Shown piece by piece: positions 45,001 through 52,144 of a stretch of DNA of 64,000 bases. A program made the translations under genes and the position numbers. Each line of letters begins with the position of its first letter. The stretch's first letter is position 1. The notes under the pieces are model-generated. The model worked only from the letters and a program-made list of their open reading frames with translations, was not told where the DNA came from and did not search any database. The DNA is from Williamsia limnetica. Its GTDB lineage: Bacteria; Actinomycetota; Actinomycetes; Mycobacteriales; Mycobacteriaceae. The DNA is taken from NCBI RefSeq assembly GCF_003217475.1, contig NZ_QJSP01000002.1:1-64000 (forward strand), read 5' to 3'.

Positions 45001-45019
45001 CGGTCGATGCGGGGTCCAT
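42008..45019 (-). CDS. FAD- and Fe-S-containing dehydrogenase (GlcD-GlpC fusion, D-2-hydroxyacid type)
   Basis: This 1003-residue fusion has an N-terminal FAD_binding_4 domain (PP-loop RGGGTGMGGN at 71-80), FAD-oxidase C domain (to about 530), ferredoxin-like region with CLSCKACSTDCP near 640, and two CCG domains (ADQCCGLTW, DGCCGVAGNFG). It resembles E. coli YdiJ-type D-2-hydroxyglutarate/D-lactate dehydrogenases, which pass electrons to the quinone pool. Its role in the operon may be to oxidise a D-2-hydroxyacid by-product. It begins 8 nt after the aminotransferase. Confidence 0.9.
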   Translation of the reverse strand: MDPASTGTRISADLQALGLSADASSRRLTEYSYDASNYRLTPLVVVFPRTDQDVASVAAYCHRNGLTLTARGGGTGMGGNAIGKGVVLDFSRYMDKVLDVDPEGKTALAQSGIVLTTLQREVRGATGGALTFAPDPSSQSRATLGGAIGNDACGNHSVRYGRTTDHVESLNLVTAEGLRLTALRDGLVATDPSDGAAAARAAELTAAMRELTSANLSALRTEMEQIPRQVSGYHLGKLLPENGFDVARALVGTEGTCAIVVSARVRLVTAPTRALLLCLGYRNVVDAARDVPTLLEFAPSAIEGIDERIVQTMRARRGDDSVAGLPDGNAWLYIDLDEESAVDVEQAAADLLEKLWANGRLVDGRTVPDPAQRISLWRVREDGAGLSSRLVSSEEINPEEGGHGGTYESWPGWEDSAVAPENLADYLEGFTDLLDHHGLTGVMYGHFGAGCMHVRITFDLRSAEGRAVMRAFCTDAAALVVAHGGSLSGEHGDGRARSELLPIMYSPQMISAFGDFKKIWDPTGILNPGSIVDPEPLDENLVLADVPNRRWQTSFDLGTPGVGADGQPGLDPFIHAVQGCIGVGRCRSDSGGVMCPSYRATRDEKDSTRGRARVLQEMVRTAPDIKSGWRDENSREALDLCLSCKACSTDCPVGVDMATYKSEFFSNYYRGRMRPLSHYSLGWMPAWLAVAGTLAPLINKTLSSKLSTLAAKAGGIDPRRTMPAFARRKQVRAGMVGLHTDPSADTVLFVDSFTKAFRPHVAAATANVLGSAGRTVSCEADQCCGLTWISTGQLGHARKVLARTAAALDDGTDRPIVVPEPSCAAALRKDLPELVHTDAARRVAARVRSFAVEVGHLLDDGWVPPVPLPTDVTVQTHCHEYASFGPNTQPAVLKRLGAATVHQADGCCGVAGNFGFEKGHYDVSMGVSEQALAPALRSRVADTPVLTDGFSCAMAVQHLTATDDTIPDVQSVHLAELLDPALLIPQTTQQATATHVAEQGGSI

Positions 45020-45027
45020 GACCCTCG

Positions 45028-46290
45028 CTACCCGAGGGCCGCGGTCAGCGCCGCTTCAAACCTGTTGAGGCCGGTGGCCATTTCCTCTTCGGTGACAACC
45101 AGTGCTGGGATGAGCCGCACGACGTTGCCCATGGGACCGCACGTGAGGGTGAGCAGCTTCTCGGGTATCGCAGCCTGCTGAACCGCGGCAGCCGCGACCG
45201 CATCGGGCTTGCCGTCGCCATCGATGAACTCGATGCCCGCCATGAGGCCGAGGCCGCGGACGTCACCGATCTGCGGAAACTTCGGGGCCAGCTCAGACAG
45301 GCCACGCAGCATCTGGTCACCGCGTATCCGTGCGTTCTCGACCAGGTTCTCCTCGGCGATCACCTGCAACGTCGCGACCCCGGCCGCGGCAGCGACCGCG
45401 TTGCCGCCGTACGTGCCGCCCTGCGATCCCGGCCAGGCCTTGGCCATCAATGACGTCGGGGCCGCGATGGCCGAGATCGGGAAACCGGAGGCGATGCCCT
45501 TGGCGGTGATGAGGATGTCGGGGATCAAGCCTTCGCTGTGCTGGTGTCCCCAGAACTTGCCGGTACGGCCCACACCGGCTTGCACCTCGTCGAGGATCAG
45601 GATGATGCCGTGTTTGTCGGCGCGCTCGCGCAGCCCGGCCAGGAACGCGGGCGGGGTCGGGAGATAGCCGCCGTCGCCGAGCACCGGCTCGATCAGGAAC
45701 GCGGCGGTGTCGTTCGGTGCGACACGGGACGCGAACAGATAGTCGAGCTCACGTAAGGCGAACGCGACCGCGGTCGCCTCGTCCCAGCCGTAGCGGTACG
45801 CGTAGGGGAACGGCGCCATGTGGACCCCGCCCATGAGCGGGGAGAAGCCTGCCGAGAACTTGGTGCCTGCGGTGGTCAGCGTCGCCGCGGCCACGGTGCG
45901 ACCGTGGAAGCCGCCCTGGAAGACGACGATGTTCGGGCGTTCGGTGGCCATCCGGGCGAGCCGGACCGAGGCCTCGACGGCCTCGGATCCCGAGTTCGCG
46001 TAGAAGACGGAGTCGAGCCCGGCCGGCAGGTGCTCGCCGAGCTTGTCCGTCAGCTCCAGCAACGGCTTGTGCATCACCGTCGTGTACTGGGCGTGAATGA
46101 TCTTCCCGCACTGCTCTTGTGCGGCAGTGACGACCTTGGGATGGCAGTGACCGGTGCTGGTGACGCCGATGCCGGTGGTGAAGTCCAGATAGTCGATGCC
46201 GTCGGTGCCGTGGATCCACGATCCCTTCGCATGATCGACCACCACCGGGGTGGCTTGTTTGAGGGCAGGGCTCAGGGTGGCGGAACTCAT
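45028..46290 (-). CDS. Class-III aminotransferase (GabT/DoeD-like)
   Basis: This 420-residue PLP enzyme has class-III hallmarks: LDFTTGIGVTSTGHCHPKV, NSGSEAVEASVRLARMAT, GGFHGRTVAAATLT, LILDEVQAGVGRTGKF, and PLP lysine in ITAKGIASGFPISA. It moves an omega-amino group (GABA, diaminobutyrate) to 2-oxoglutarate, giving a semialdehyde for the downstream dehydrogenase. ATG 46290 has no clear ribosome site, so it may be near-leaderless. The shared palindrome lies 28 bp upstream, so this first gene carries the operon promoter. Confidence 0.92.
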   Translation of the reverse strand: MSSATLSPALKQATPVVVDHAKGSWIHGTDGIDYLDFTTGIGVTSTGHCHPKVVTAAQEQCGKIIHAQYTTVMHKPLLELTDKLGEHLPAGLDSVFYANSGSEAVEASVRLARMATERPNIVVFQGGFHGRTVAAATLTTAGTKFSAGFSPLMGGVHMAPFPYAYRYGWDEATAVAFALRELDYLFASRVAPNDTAAFLIEPVLGDGGYLPTPPAFLAGLRERADKHGIILILDEVQAGVGRTGKFWGHQHSEGLIPDILITAKGIASGFPISAIAAPTSLMAKAWPGSQGGTYGGNAVAAAAGVATLQVIAEENLVENARIRGDQMLRGLSELAPKFPQIGDVRGLGLMAGIEFIDGDGKPDAVAAAAVQQAAIPEKLLTLTCGPMGNVVRLIPALVVTEEEMATGLNRFEAALTAALG

Positions 46291-46317
46291 GGCTACACGG
46301 TGACTGTCGATTGCACG

Positions 46318-46329
46318 ATTGTCAACAAT
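46318..46329. promoter_or_regulatory. Shared operator palindrome ATTGTCAACAAT, copy 2
   Basis: The same 12-mer as at 27677-27688, in the divergent spacer between the aminotransferase (start 46290) and the D-2-hydroxyacid dehydrogenase (start 46379). Outer arms GACTGTC (46302-46308) and GACAGTC (46332-46338) give a further inverted repeat around it. Confidence 0.65.
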
Positions 46330-46378
46330 TAGACAGTCGATCCCGGGAGGCCGGAGCACGTGCCCTAGCGTGGGGCGC

Positions 46379-47383
46379 ATGGGAACTGCGAAAACGAAGC
46401 CGAAAGTCGTGATCTTGGGTCGTGACGGACTCGAGAACCCGGGCAATCTGCAGCAGCTCAGGGACGTCGCCGAGGTGCGGCTCGCCACCACCGCCGACCT
46501 CGGTGAAGCGCTCGGCGCCGACGGTGGCGCCGACGTCCTGATGCTGTGGGACTTCTTCTCAGCGGCGTTGCGGGACAATTGGGACAACGCGCAGGCACTG
46601 AAATGGGTGCACGTGTGCGCGGCGGGCGTCGACGCGATGATGTTCGACGAGTTGCGTGCATCGTCGATCACGGTCACCAATGCCCACGGAGTCTTCGACG
46701 GGCCCATCGCGGAGTTCGTCCTCGGCTCGATCATCGCCCAGGACAAACAGTTCCACCTGTCCAAGAAGTATCAGCAGGTCAAACATTGGGAGCGGCGCGA
46801 CACCATCCGCACCGCCGGTCGCAGCGCGTTGGTCATCGGTACCGGGGGAATCGGCAGGGCCGTCGCACGGCTGCTGAAGGGCGCGGGACTGGAGGTCACC
46901 GGTGCGGGCCGCACGGCGCGGGCCGAGGACCCCGACTTCGGCACGGTATTGCGCACCGACGAGTTGGCGACCTACGCAGGCGAGTTCGACAACATCGTGA
47001 CCATCGCGCCGTTGACCGAACAGACCGCCCGGATGATCGACGCCGAGGTACTCGCGGCCATGAAGCCGTCAGCGCACCTGATCAATGTCGGGCGCGGCCA
47101 GCTGATCGACGAGCCTGCTCTGATCGCCGCGCTGCGCGAGGGGCAGATAGGTGCCGCCAGTCTCGACGTCTTCGAAACCGAACCTCTCCCCGCCGACAGC
47201 CCGTTGTGGGACATGGAGAACGTGCACATCTCCGCCCACATGAGTGGTGACGTGGTCGGTTGGCGCGATGAACTCGCGGACTTGTTCCTGACGAATCTTC
47301 AGCGCTACGCGGCGTCCCAGCCACTGGCCAACGAGGTGGACAAAGACGCTGGATATGTCCGCGTCATCCCGGCTCAGGGCTGA
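46379..47383 (+). CDS. D-2-hydroxyacid dehydrogenase (NAD-dependent)
   Basis: This 334-residue Rossmann enzyme has the nucleotide loop VIGTGGIGRAVARLL and the catalytic trio: Arg in INVGRGQLIDE, Glu in VFETEPLPADSPLW, and His in VHISAHMSG. It interconverts a 2-oxoacid and a D-2-hydroxyacid, as in glyoxylate or phosphoglycerate dehydrogenases. The divergent partner operon contains the FAD/Fe-S D-2-hydroxyacid oxidase, so the two may handle one hydroxyacid. ATG 46379 fits the conserved N-terminus. It shares the 46318 operator. Confidence 0.9.
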   Translation: MGTAKTKPKVVILGRDGLENPGNLQQLRDVAEVRLATTADLGEALGADGGADVLMLWDFFSAALRDNWDNAQALKWVHVCAAGVDAMMFDELRASSITVTNAHGVFDGPIAEFVLGSIIAQDKQFHLSKKYQQVKHWERRDTIRTAGRSALVIGTGGIGRAVARLLKGAGLEVTGAGRTARAEDPDFGTVLRTDELATYAGEFDNIVTIAPLTEQTARMIDAEVLAAMKPSAHLINVGRGQLIDEPALIAALREGQIGAASLDVFETEPLPADSPLWDMENVHISAHMSGDVVGWRDELADLFLTNLQRYAASQPLANEVDKDAGYVRVIPAQG

Positions 47384-47467
47384 TCCCACCTGTGCCCCGG
47401 CCCGGCGCAGTCAACATGTTGTGCGCGTGTTTCGGCTATTCACAGGCCGATCTCAGACTCGGCTTCT

Positions 47468-47965
47468 ATGTTCGGACACGTGTCGCAATCCCAACCGCGT
47501 TCGACGAGGGTCGTGACGTTGTTGTGTGTGGCGGGGCTGGCAGTGGCCGGCGTGGCCCTCGGATACTGCATCCACCTCGGGGCGCAGCGCAGCGACTCCG
47601 ACCAGGCGTCGACGCAGATCCAGTACGTGAGTCCCAGTGAGGTCGCGCCGAACCAGGCGGGCCTGACCGCGGTCGAACCGTCGGCCGAGGCAGTGCCCGA
47701 CGACCTCGACACCGAGCGGTCGAAGGTGGTGCTGTGCACCATCGACAAGATAGAAGCCGGTTCACTGTCCGTGCACACCGCGGACGGTCGTAAACACCAC
47801 CTGATCCTGAGCCCGGACGCCCACGTCCAATCCACGCGAGGCGACACCGTCGATGTCCTCGACGTCGGCGACCTGGTGGTCGTGAGGGTGATCAAATCGA
47901 ACGGCGAAACCACCGCTGACCTCATCGTCGACGGCCGGGTGTCGGGCTCGATCCCGGAGAATTAG
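47468..47965 (+). CDS. Single-pass membrane or secreted protein of unknown function
   Basis: This 165-residue protein has a basic N-terminus, one hydrophobic helix (VVTLLCVAGLAVAGVALGYCI, about 15-35), a Thr/Pro/acidic linker, and a small beta domain (VLCTIDKIEAGSLSVHTADGRKHHLIL... DVGDLVVVRVIKSNGETTADLIVDG). The beta domain resembles DUF5666-type OB-like repeats. It is expected to lie outside the membrane. No function can be assigned. It may be co-transcribed with the following Rv0383c-like gene, 55 bp away. Confidence 0.75.
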   Translation: MFGHVSQSQPRSTRVVTLLCVAGLAVAGVALGYCIHLGAQRSDSDQASTQIQYVSPSEVAPNQAGLTAVEPSAEAVPDDLDTERSKVVLCTIDKIEAGSLSVHTADGRKHHLILSPDAHVQSTRGDTVDVLDVGDLVVVRVIKSNGETTADLIVDGRVSGSIPEN

Positions 47966-48020
47966 CGAAGCGTCAGCCGCTCGACTCCGATTCGGACGCC
48001 CCACGGTAAGCTGACCAGTG

Positions 48021-48914
48021 ATGACTGCCGTCTACTTCCTGATCGCCGCTGTTGCGTTGGCCGGCGCCGTGGCGCTGCTCCTGCTCGACCGCAGGCGCAC
48101 CACCGGCGTGCGCCGTGAGCGCGCCGTCTGGGGAGATCAACACGGGTTCAAATATCGCGAAACCGACCCCGAGCTCAAGTCTGAGTTCGGGCGGGCCGCG
48201 ATGGACGTACCGGACCATGTCGCCGTGCAGGATCTGGCGTACGGCACCTACTACGGCGAGGAGACGCTGGTCTTCGACCTCGCCGACACCGCAACCGTCG
48301 TAGCGATCCGGCGCACCACGGAGTCGAATGTGACCATCGACATGCGGCACGAGAAGACACTCGCACCCACCGAGGACGACGTCGAACTGCTCGGGGCGAT
48401 GGGCAGGCGCGTGATGTTCTCGAGCCACCTGGATGTGGCCCGGCGGGTCTGCGACCGGCGCATGGTGGCGCTCGCGACGAATGCTCCCGACTACATCCAG
48501 ATCCTGTGGAACGAGGGCGCCTGGTCGCTGGGGTCGATGCCGATCACCAATGACCCCGAGCGCCTGGACACCGCACTCGAAACCGTCCGACGCTTCACCG
48601 ATCTGCTGCGCGTCCTGCCACCGATCGTCGACCCCCAGGGCGCGCCGGATCCCCGTGATCCGTCGAGTCCGACCGGTCGCTCGCGGCAAGGTCTCGCCGA
48701 GCCTCGCACCGAGAACATCCGTCGGGAGGACCTGCCGCAGCGCGCAGCGCGTCCCGCACCGTGGGATTCCGGTGCGCACGCACGCAATTCCGGCCCCATC
48801 GGGCGCAGTCCGGTCCCACCGGTCGGTGGATCCGGGCCGATCCCACGTCAGCCCGGCCCCACATCGCCCCAACCCGGGCAGCCGGGAGCACGCCGAGCAG
48901 GAGGACCCCAGTGA
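48021..48914 (+). CDS. Conserved mycobacterial membrane-anchored protein (Rv0383c-like)
   Basis: This 297-residue protein has an N-terminal membrane helix (VYFLIAAVALAGAVALLLL), a folded central domain (about 40-205), and a long Pro/Gly/Arg-rich disordered tail. From gene order (directly before pyrE and a SpoU methyltransferase) it corresponds to Rv0383c of M. tuberculosis. Its function is unknown. GTG 48018 directly before ATG 48021 is an alternative start. Its stop overlaps the pyrE GTG. Confidence 0.78.
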   Translation: MTAVYFLIAAVALAGAVALLLLDRRRTTGVRRERAVWGDQHGFKYRETDPELKSEFGRAAMDVPDHVAVQDLAYGTYYGEETLVFDLADTATVVAIRRTTESNVTIDMRHEKTLAPTEDDVELLGAMGRRVMFSSHLDVARRVCDRRMVALATNAPDYIQILWNEGAWSLGSMPITNDPERLDTALETVRRFTDLLRVLPPIVDPQGAPDPRDPSSPTGRSRQGLAEPRTENIRREDLPQRAARPAPWDSGAHARNSGPIGRSPVPPVGGSGPIPRQPGPTSPQPGQPGARRAGGPQ

Positions 48915-49444
48915 GCGATCGTGACCGGTTGTCGGACTTGGTCAAAGAGCTCGCCGTCGTCCACGGGAAAGTCACCCTGTCATCAGGTGCCGAAGCCGAC
49001 TACTACGTCGACCTGCGCCGCGCGACGCTGCACCACGAGGCGTCGCCGCTGATCGGCCGGCTGCTGCGCGAACTCACCGCCGACTGGGATTTCGAGGCGG
49101 TCGGTGGACTGACATTGGGCGCCGATCCGGTGGCGACCGCAATCATGCATTCGCCCGGCCGCCCCATCAACTCGTTCGTGGTACGCAAGACCGCCAAAGC
49201 CCACGGAATGCAACGGCAGATCGAAGGCCCGGACATCGTCGGCAAACGAGTTCTCGTCGTCGAGGACACCACCACGACCGGCAATTCGCCGCTGACCGCG
49301 GTGCGCGCGCTGCGTGATGCGGGCGCCATCGTGGTGGGGGTTGCGACCGTGGTGGACCGGGCGACCGGCGCAGACGCCGTCATCGCAGCCGAGGGTGTCG
49401 AGTACCGGTCGCTGCTGGGGCTGAGCGACATCGGCCTGAGCTGA
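48911..49444 (+). CDS. pyrE: Orotate phosphoribosyltransferase
   Basis: This 177-residue enzyme has the PRPP-binding motif VLVVEDTTTTGNSPL and the SSGAEADYYVDLR substrate segment. It makes orotidine-5-phosphate in pyrimidine synthesis. GTG 48911 overlaps the preceding stop. The following methyltransferase starts at the next base after its stop. The arrangement is the conserved mycobacterial one. Confidence 0.96.
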   Translation: MSDRDRLSDLVKELAVVHGKVTLSSGAEADYYVDLRRATLHHEASPLIGRLLRELTADWDFEAVGGLTLGADPVATAIMHSPGRPINSFVVRKTAKAHGMQRQIEGPDIVGKRVLVVEDTTTTGNSPLTAVRALRDAGAIVVGVATVVDRATGADAVIAAEGVEYRSLLGLSDIGLS

Positions 49445-50134
49445 GTGGGCCACGAGGCCGGTCCCCCCGAATCTGGTCGACCCGAATCCGGTCCGACCGA
49501 GTGGGGTGAGCCACTCGTAGGTGTGGGTCCATGGACCGAAGAACACCGGGGCGAGATCCCTGACGACCCACACTACGACCCGCAGTTGCTGGCCGAGGGT
49601 GACCGTCGCAACGTCGTCGACCGGTACCGCTACTGGACGCGTGAGGCGATCGTCGCCGACCTCGACACCCGGCGGCATCCGTTTCACGTGGCCATCGAGA
49701 ACTTCGGTCACGACGGCAACATCGGCACGGTCGTCCGGACCGCCAATGCCTTCCTGGCCGAGGCGGTCCACATCGTCGGAAGGCGGCGCTGGAACCGGCG
49801 GGGCGCGATGGTGACCGATCGCTATCAACATGTTCTGCACCATGATTCGGTGGAGGCGCTGATGGTGTGGGCCCGCGAGAACGGACTGGCCGTGGTCGCG
49901 GTGGACAACACCCCGGGGTCGGTGCCGCTCGAAACCGCGGATCTCCCGCGGCAGTGTGTACTGCTGTTCGGGCAAGAAGGCCCGGGTATCAGTCCGGACG
50001 CTCAGAAGCAGGCCGACCTGACCGTGTCGATCGCACAATTCGGGTCGACCCGCTCCATCAACGCCGGTGTCGCGGCGGGTATCGCAATGCACGCCTGGGT
50101 GCGGCAGCATGCGGACGTGGACCAGGCTTGGTGA
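49445..50134 (+). CDS. SpoU/TrmH-family RNA 2'-O-methyltransferase
   Basis: This 229-residue SPOUT protein has the three family motifs: FHVAIENFGHDGNIGTVVRTANAF (motif 1), CVLLFGQEGPGIS (motif 2) and STRSINAGVAAGIAMHAW (motif 3, the knotted SAM site). It probably methylates a tRNA or rRNA ribose. GTG 49445 directly follows pyrE. In M. tuberculosis the equivalent is Rv0380c. It ends 6 bp before the convergent SDR stop. Confidence 0.92.
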   Translation: MGHEAGPPESGRPESGPTEWGEPLVGVGPWTEEHRGEIPDDPHYDPQLLAEGDRRNVVDRYRYWTREAIVADLDTRRHPFHVAIENFGHDGNIGTVVRTANAFLAEAVHIVGRRRWNRRGAMVTDRYQHVLHHDSVEALMVWARENGLAVVAVDNTPGSVPLETADLPRQCVLLFGQEGPGISPDAQKQADLTVSIAQFGSTRSINAGVAAGIAMHAWVRQHADVDQAW

Positions 50135-50140
50135 GAGCTG

Positions 50141-50980
50141 TCAGTAGATGTAGTCGTCGCCGCTGGCGCGTACCGTGATGTCGCTGATGCTGATGCCCCA
50201 CGGTTGATCGATGACGTAGACAACCGATTTCGCGAGCTCGACAGGGGTCATCGCCCAGTACTGGACGTTGTCCGGGTCGGCCTCTGCCGGATCGAGGTCA
50301 CCGCTGGCGAACTTCGCTCCGCTACTCAGGTAGTGCGCGCTGCGGTTGCCGACCAGGCCGAGCAGGGCGGCCTCGTTGACCACGGCGCTCGCAAGGTTGG
50401 TGCCGGGGACGCCCGTCGGTTTGACCGTGGTGACCTTGATCTTGCCCTTGGCCTCGATACGCAGTGAGTCGGAAATGGTGGTGACGGCGGCCTTGGTTGC
50501 GCTGTAGACGCCGGAACCCTCGATGCCGGCGTTGCCGTAGATCGACGAGATGTTCACGACCTGCCCACGACCCTGCGAGATCATCTGGTCGTAGACGGCC
50601 GAAATGCCGTTGACGACACCCTTGATGTTGATGTCGATTGCCTTGTCCCAGCCGCGCCAGGCACTGGCGTGGTCGGCGAAGTACGCCAACGGCATGATGC
50701 CTGCGTTGTTCACGAGAACGTCGACGGCGCCGAACTTCTCGACCGTGAAGGCAGCCAGGCGATCCATCTGTTCCTTGTCGGTGACATCGGTGACCAAGTA
50801 CTCGGCGATGTTGCCCGCGGCGCGGATCCCCTCGACGGTCTCTGTGAGGCCCGCCTCGTTGATGTCGGCTCCGACGACTTTGGCCCCGGCCGCCGACGTC
50901 ATCTCGGCGACGAGCTTGCCGAATCCGCTTCCTGCGCCGGTGATGACGATGACCTTGTCGGCGATGTGGTTGGTGCTCAA
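50141..50980 (-). CDS. Short-chain dehydrogenase/reductase (SDR)
   Basis: This 279-residue classical SDR has the cofactor motif TGAGSGFG, NNAG (VDVLVNNAGIM), and catalytic Ser-Tyr-Lys (VVNISSIYG ... VYSATKAA). Asp in VVGADINE suggests NAD preference. It oxidises an alcohol or reduces a ketone; the substrate is unknown. It lies 26 nt after the mycothiol-dependent-isomerase-family gene, in a two-gene operon divergent from the aldehyde dehydrogenase operon. Confidence 0.92.
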   Translation of the reverse strand: MSTNHIADKVIVITGAGSGFGKLVAEMTSAAGAKVVGADINEAGLTETVEGIRAAGNIAEYLVTDVTDKEQMDRLAAFTVEKFGAVDVLVNNAGIMPLAYFADHASAWRGWDKAIDINIKGVVNGISAVYDQMISQGRGQVVNISSIYGNAGIEGSGVYSATKAAVTTISDSLRIEAKGKIKVTTVKPTGVPGTNLASAVVNEAALLGLVGNRSAHYLSSGAKFASGDLDPAEADPDNVQYWAMTPVELAKSVVYVIDQPWGISISDITVRASGDDYIY

Positions 50981-51006
50981 AATGATTCCTGACTCTTGTG
51001 GGCGGA

Positions 51007-51801
51007 TCAGATGATGTTGATGGTGTCGAGGACCGGCGAGACGAACTCGCGGTCCCCGGTGATCGTCACGGCATGGCGCCAGTCACTGCGCTTGGTCGAC
51101 CAGCGCAAGAAGTCGACGGTCGAGGACGTCGCCACGTCGGCGGGCAGGTCTGCTGCCACGTCGACCAGAAGGTGGTCGCCACCCCAAGAGATGACGAACG
51201 AGCGGGCGCCGGGACCGGTGAGGTCGAAACCCAGTGGCCGGGTGAGGGGCTCACGAAGTGCGTCGGCATACATGTTCGGCAGTCCCGCGAGCATCCAGTC
51301 GAGAGCAGGCCCGACGCGTGCGGCGTCGACGTCGATGGCCGTGCGATCGAGTGGTCCGTGGGGTGCGAGCAGGTCGGACGTCAGATGCACCAGGTGGTCG
51401 AACGCGAAGGCGTTGCTCAGTTCTGCGAGGCGATAGGTACCCAGGTCGGCGAGGGGGATGGTCGCCTCGGAATATTCGGGCCCCTGCAGCGCGGCGAGTG
51501 TCGCGAGCGCAGCGTTCGACTGGGCCTGGTAGTAGTCGACCGCCTCCGCTGCGGTCCAGTGCCTACGCTCGTCGACGAGCGCATCGTTGAGACGCTCGGA
51601 GGTCGACGGTGCGTTTTCCGGCATCGTCATCTCGGGGTCTGCGATGAGGTTGCAGAACGTACCGAGGTGCACGATGACGTCCTGCACCCGCCAGCCGACA
51701 GCGGCGCTCTCGAGTTCCCACTCGTCGGCACTCAGGCCGTGAGCGAGTTCGGAGAGCTCCTTCATGAGTGATTCGGTGGCGGCTACGCCTTGGAGTGACA
51801 T
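51007..51801 (-). CDS. DinB-like maleylpyruvate-isomerase/mycothiol-dependent family protein
   Basis: This 264-residue protein fits the MDMPI/DinB-like family: ELAHGLSADEWELESAAVGWRVQDVIVHLGTFCNLIADPE, AFDHLVHLTSDLL, ending with a small SCP2-like C-terminal domain. The His of VHLGTF and the paired His residues of DHLVHL can hold zinc in this fold. Members are mycothiol-dependent transferases or isomerases. ATG 51801 has AGGAAAC upstream. The substrate is unknown. Confidence 0.8.
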   Translation of the reverse strand: MSLQGVAATESLMKELSELAHGLSADEWELESAAVGWRVQDVIVHLGTFCNLIADPEMTMPENAPSTSERLNDALVDERRHWTAAEAVDYYQAQSNAALATLAALQGPEYSEATIPLADLGTYRLAELSNAFAFDHLVHLTSDLLAPHGPLDRTAIDVDAARVGPALDWMLAGLPNMYADALREPLTRPLGFDLTGPGARSFVISWGGDHLLVDVAADLPADVATSSTVDFLRWSTKRSDWRHAVTITGDREFVSPVLDTINII

Positions 51802-52144
51802 GTTTCCTGCTTTCTCGACGAGGTCGGGCAGAAGTCGAAGCGGTGGCCGGCGTCTGGATTGCGCGGCGACTCCGCTTCTCACGCCCGGATTGCAGCCAAC
51901 TACCGAACGAGCGATCTGTCAACCGGCCGAAACAACGGGTCGATGACCCGTGTGATTGTCCGCGGTCGGCCACGATCGGCACTTTGACAAGCGTCTGAGG
52001 GCGGATTACCGTCGGAAATGTGGCGGGCCACACACCTGCTCCGATGACGCCCGGGTGTTCAGGAAAGCTGAACACCGCAGTAACTGAACGACCTCGCCGG
52101 ATCTGTCCGGCCCCGCGGCTCGCCGATAGAGAAAGTTGGACCCA
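51802..52144. other. 343-bp divergent spacer without a gene
   Basis: This spacer between the minus-strand isomerase-family gene and the plus-strand aldehyde dehydrogenase holds a good plus-strand promoter candidate (51984-52012). I found no credible gene or RNA in it; short open frames on both strands lack ribosome sites and family-like sequence. Confidence 0.6.
51984..52012 (+). promoter_or_regulatory. Candidate sigma-A promoter of the aldehyde dehydrogenase operon
   Basis: A perfect -35 TTGACA (51984-51989), a 17-bp spacer and a TACCGT -10 (52007-52012). It would give a leader of about 125 nt before the aldehyde dehydrogenase. Confidence 0.5.

Noticed and set aside
46291-46764. N-terminal extension of the class-III aminotransferase
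   Set aside because: It would run through the shared operator and the divergent dehydrogenase gene; homology begins at ATG 46290.
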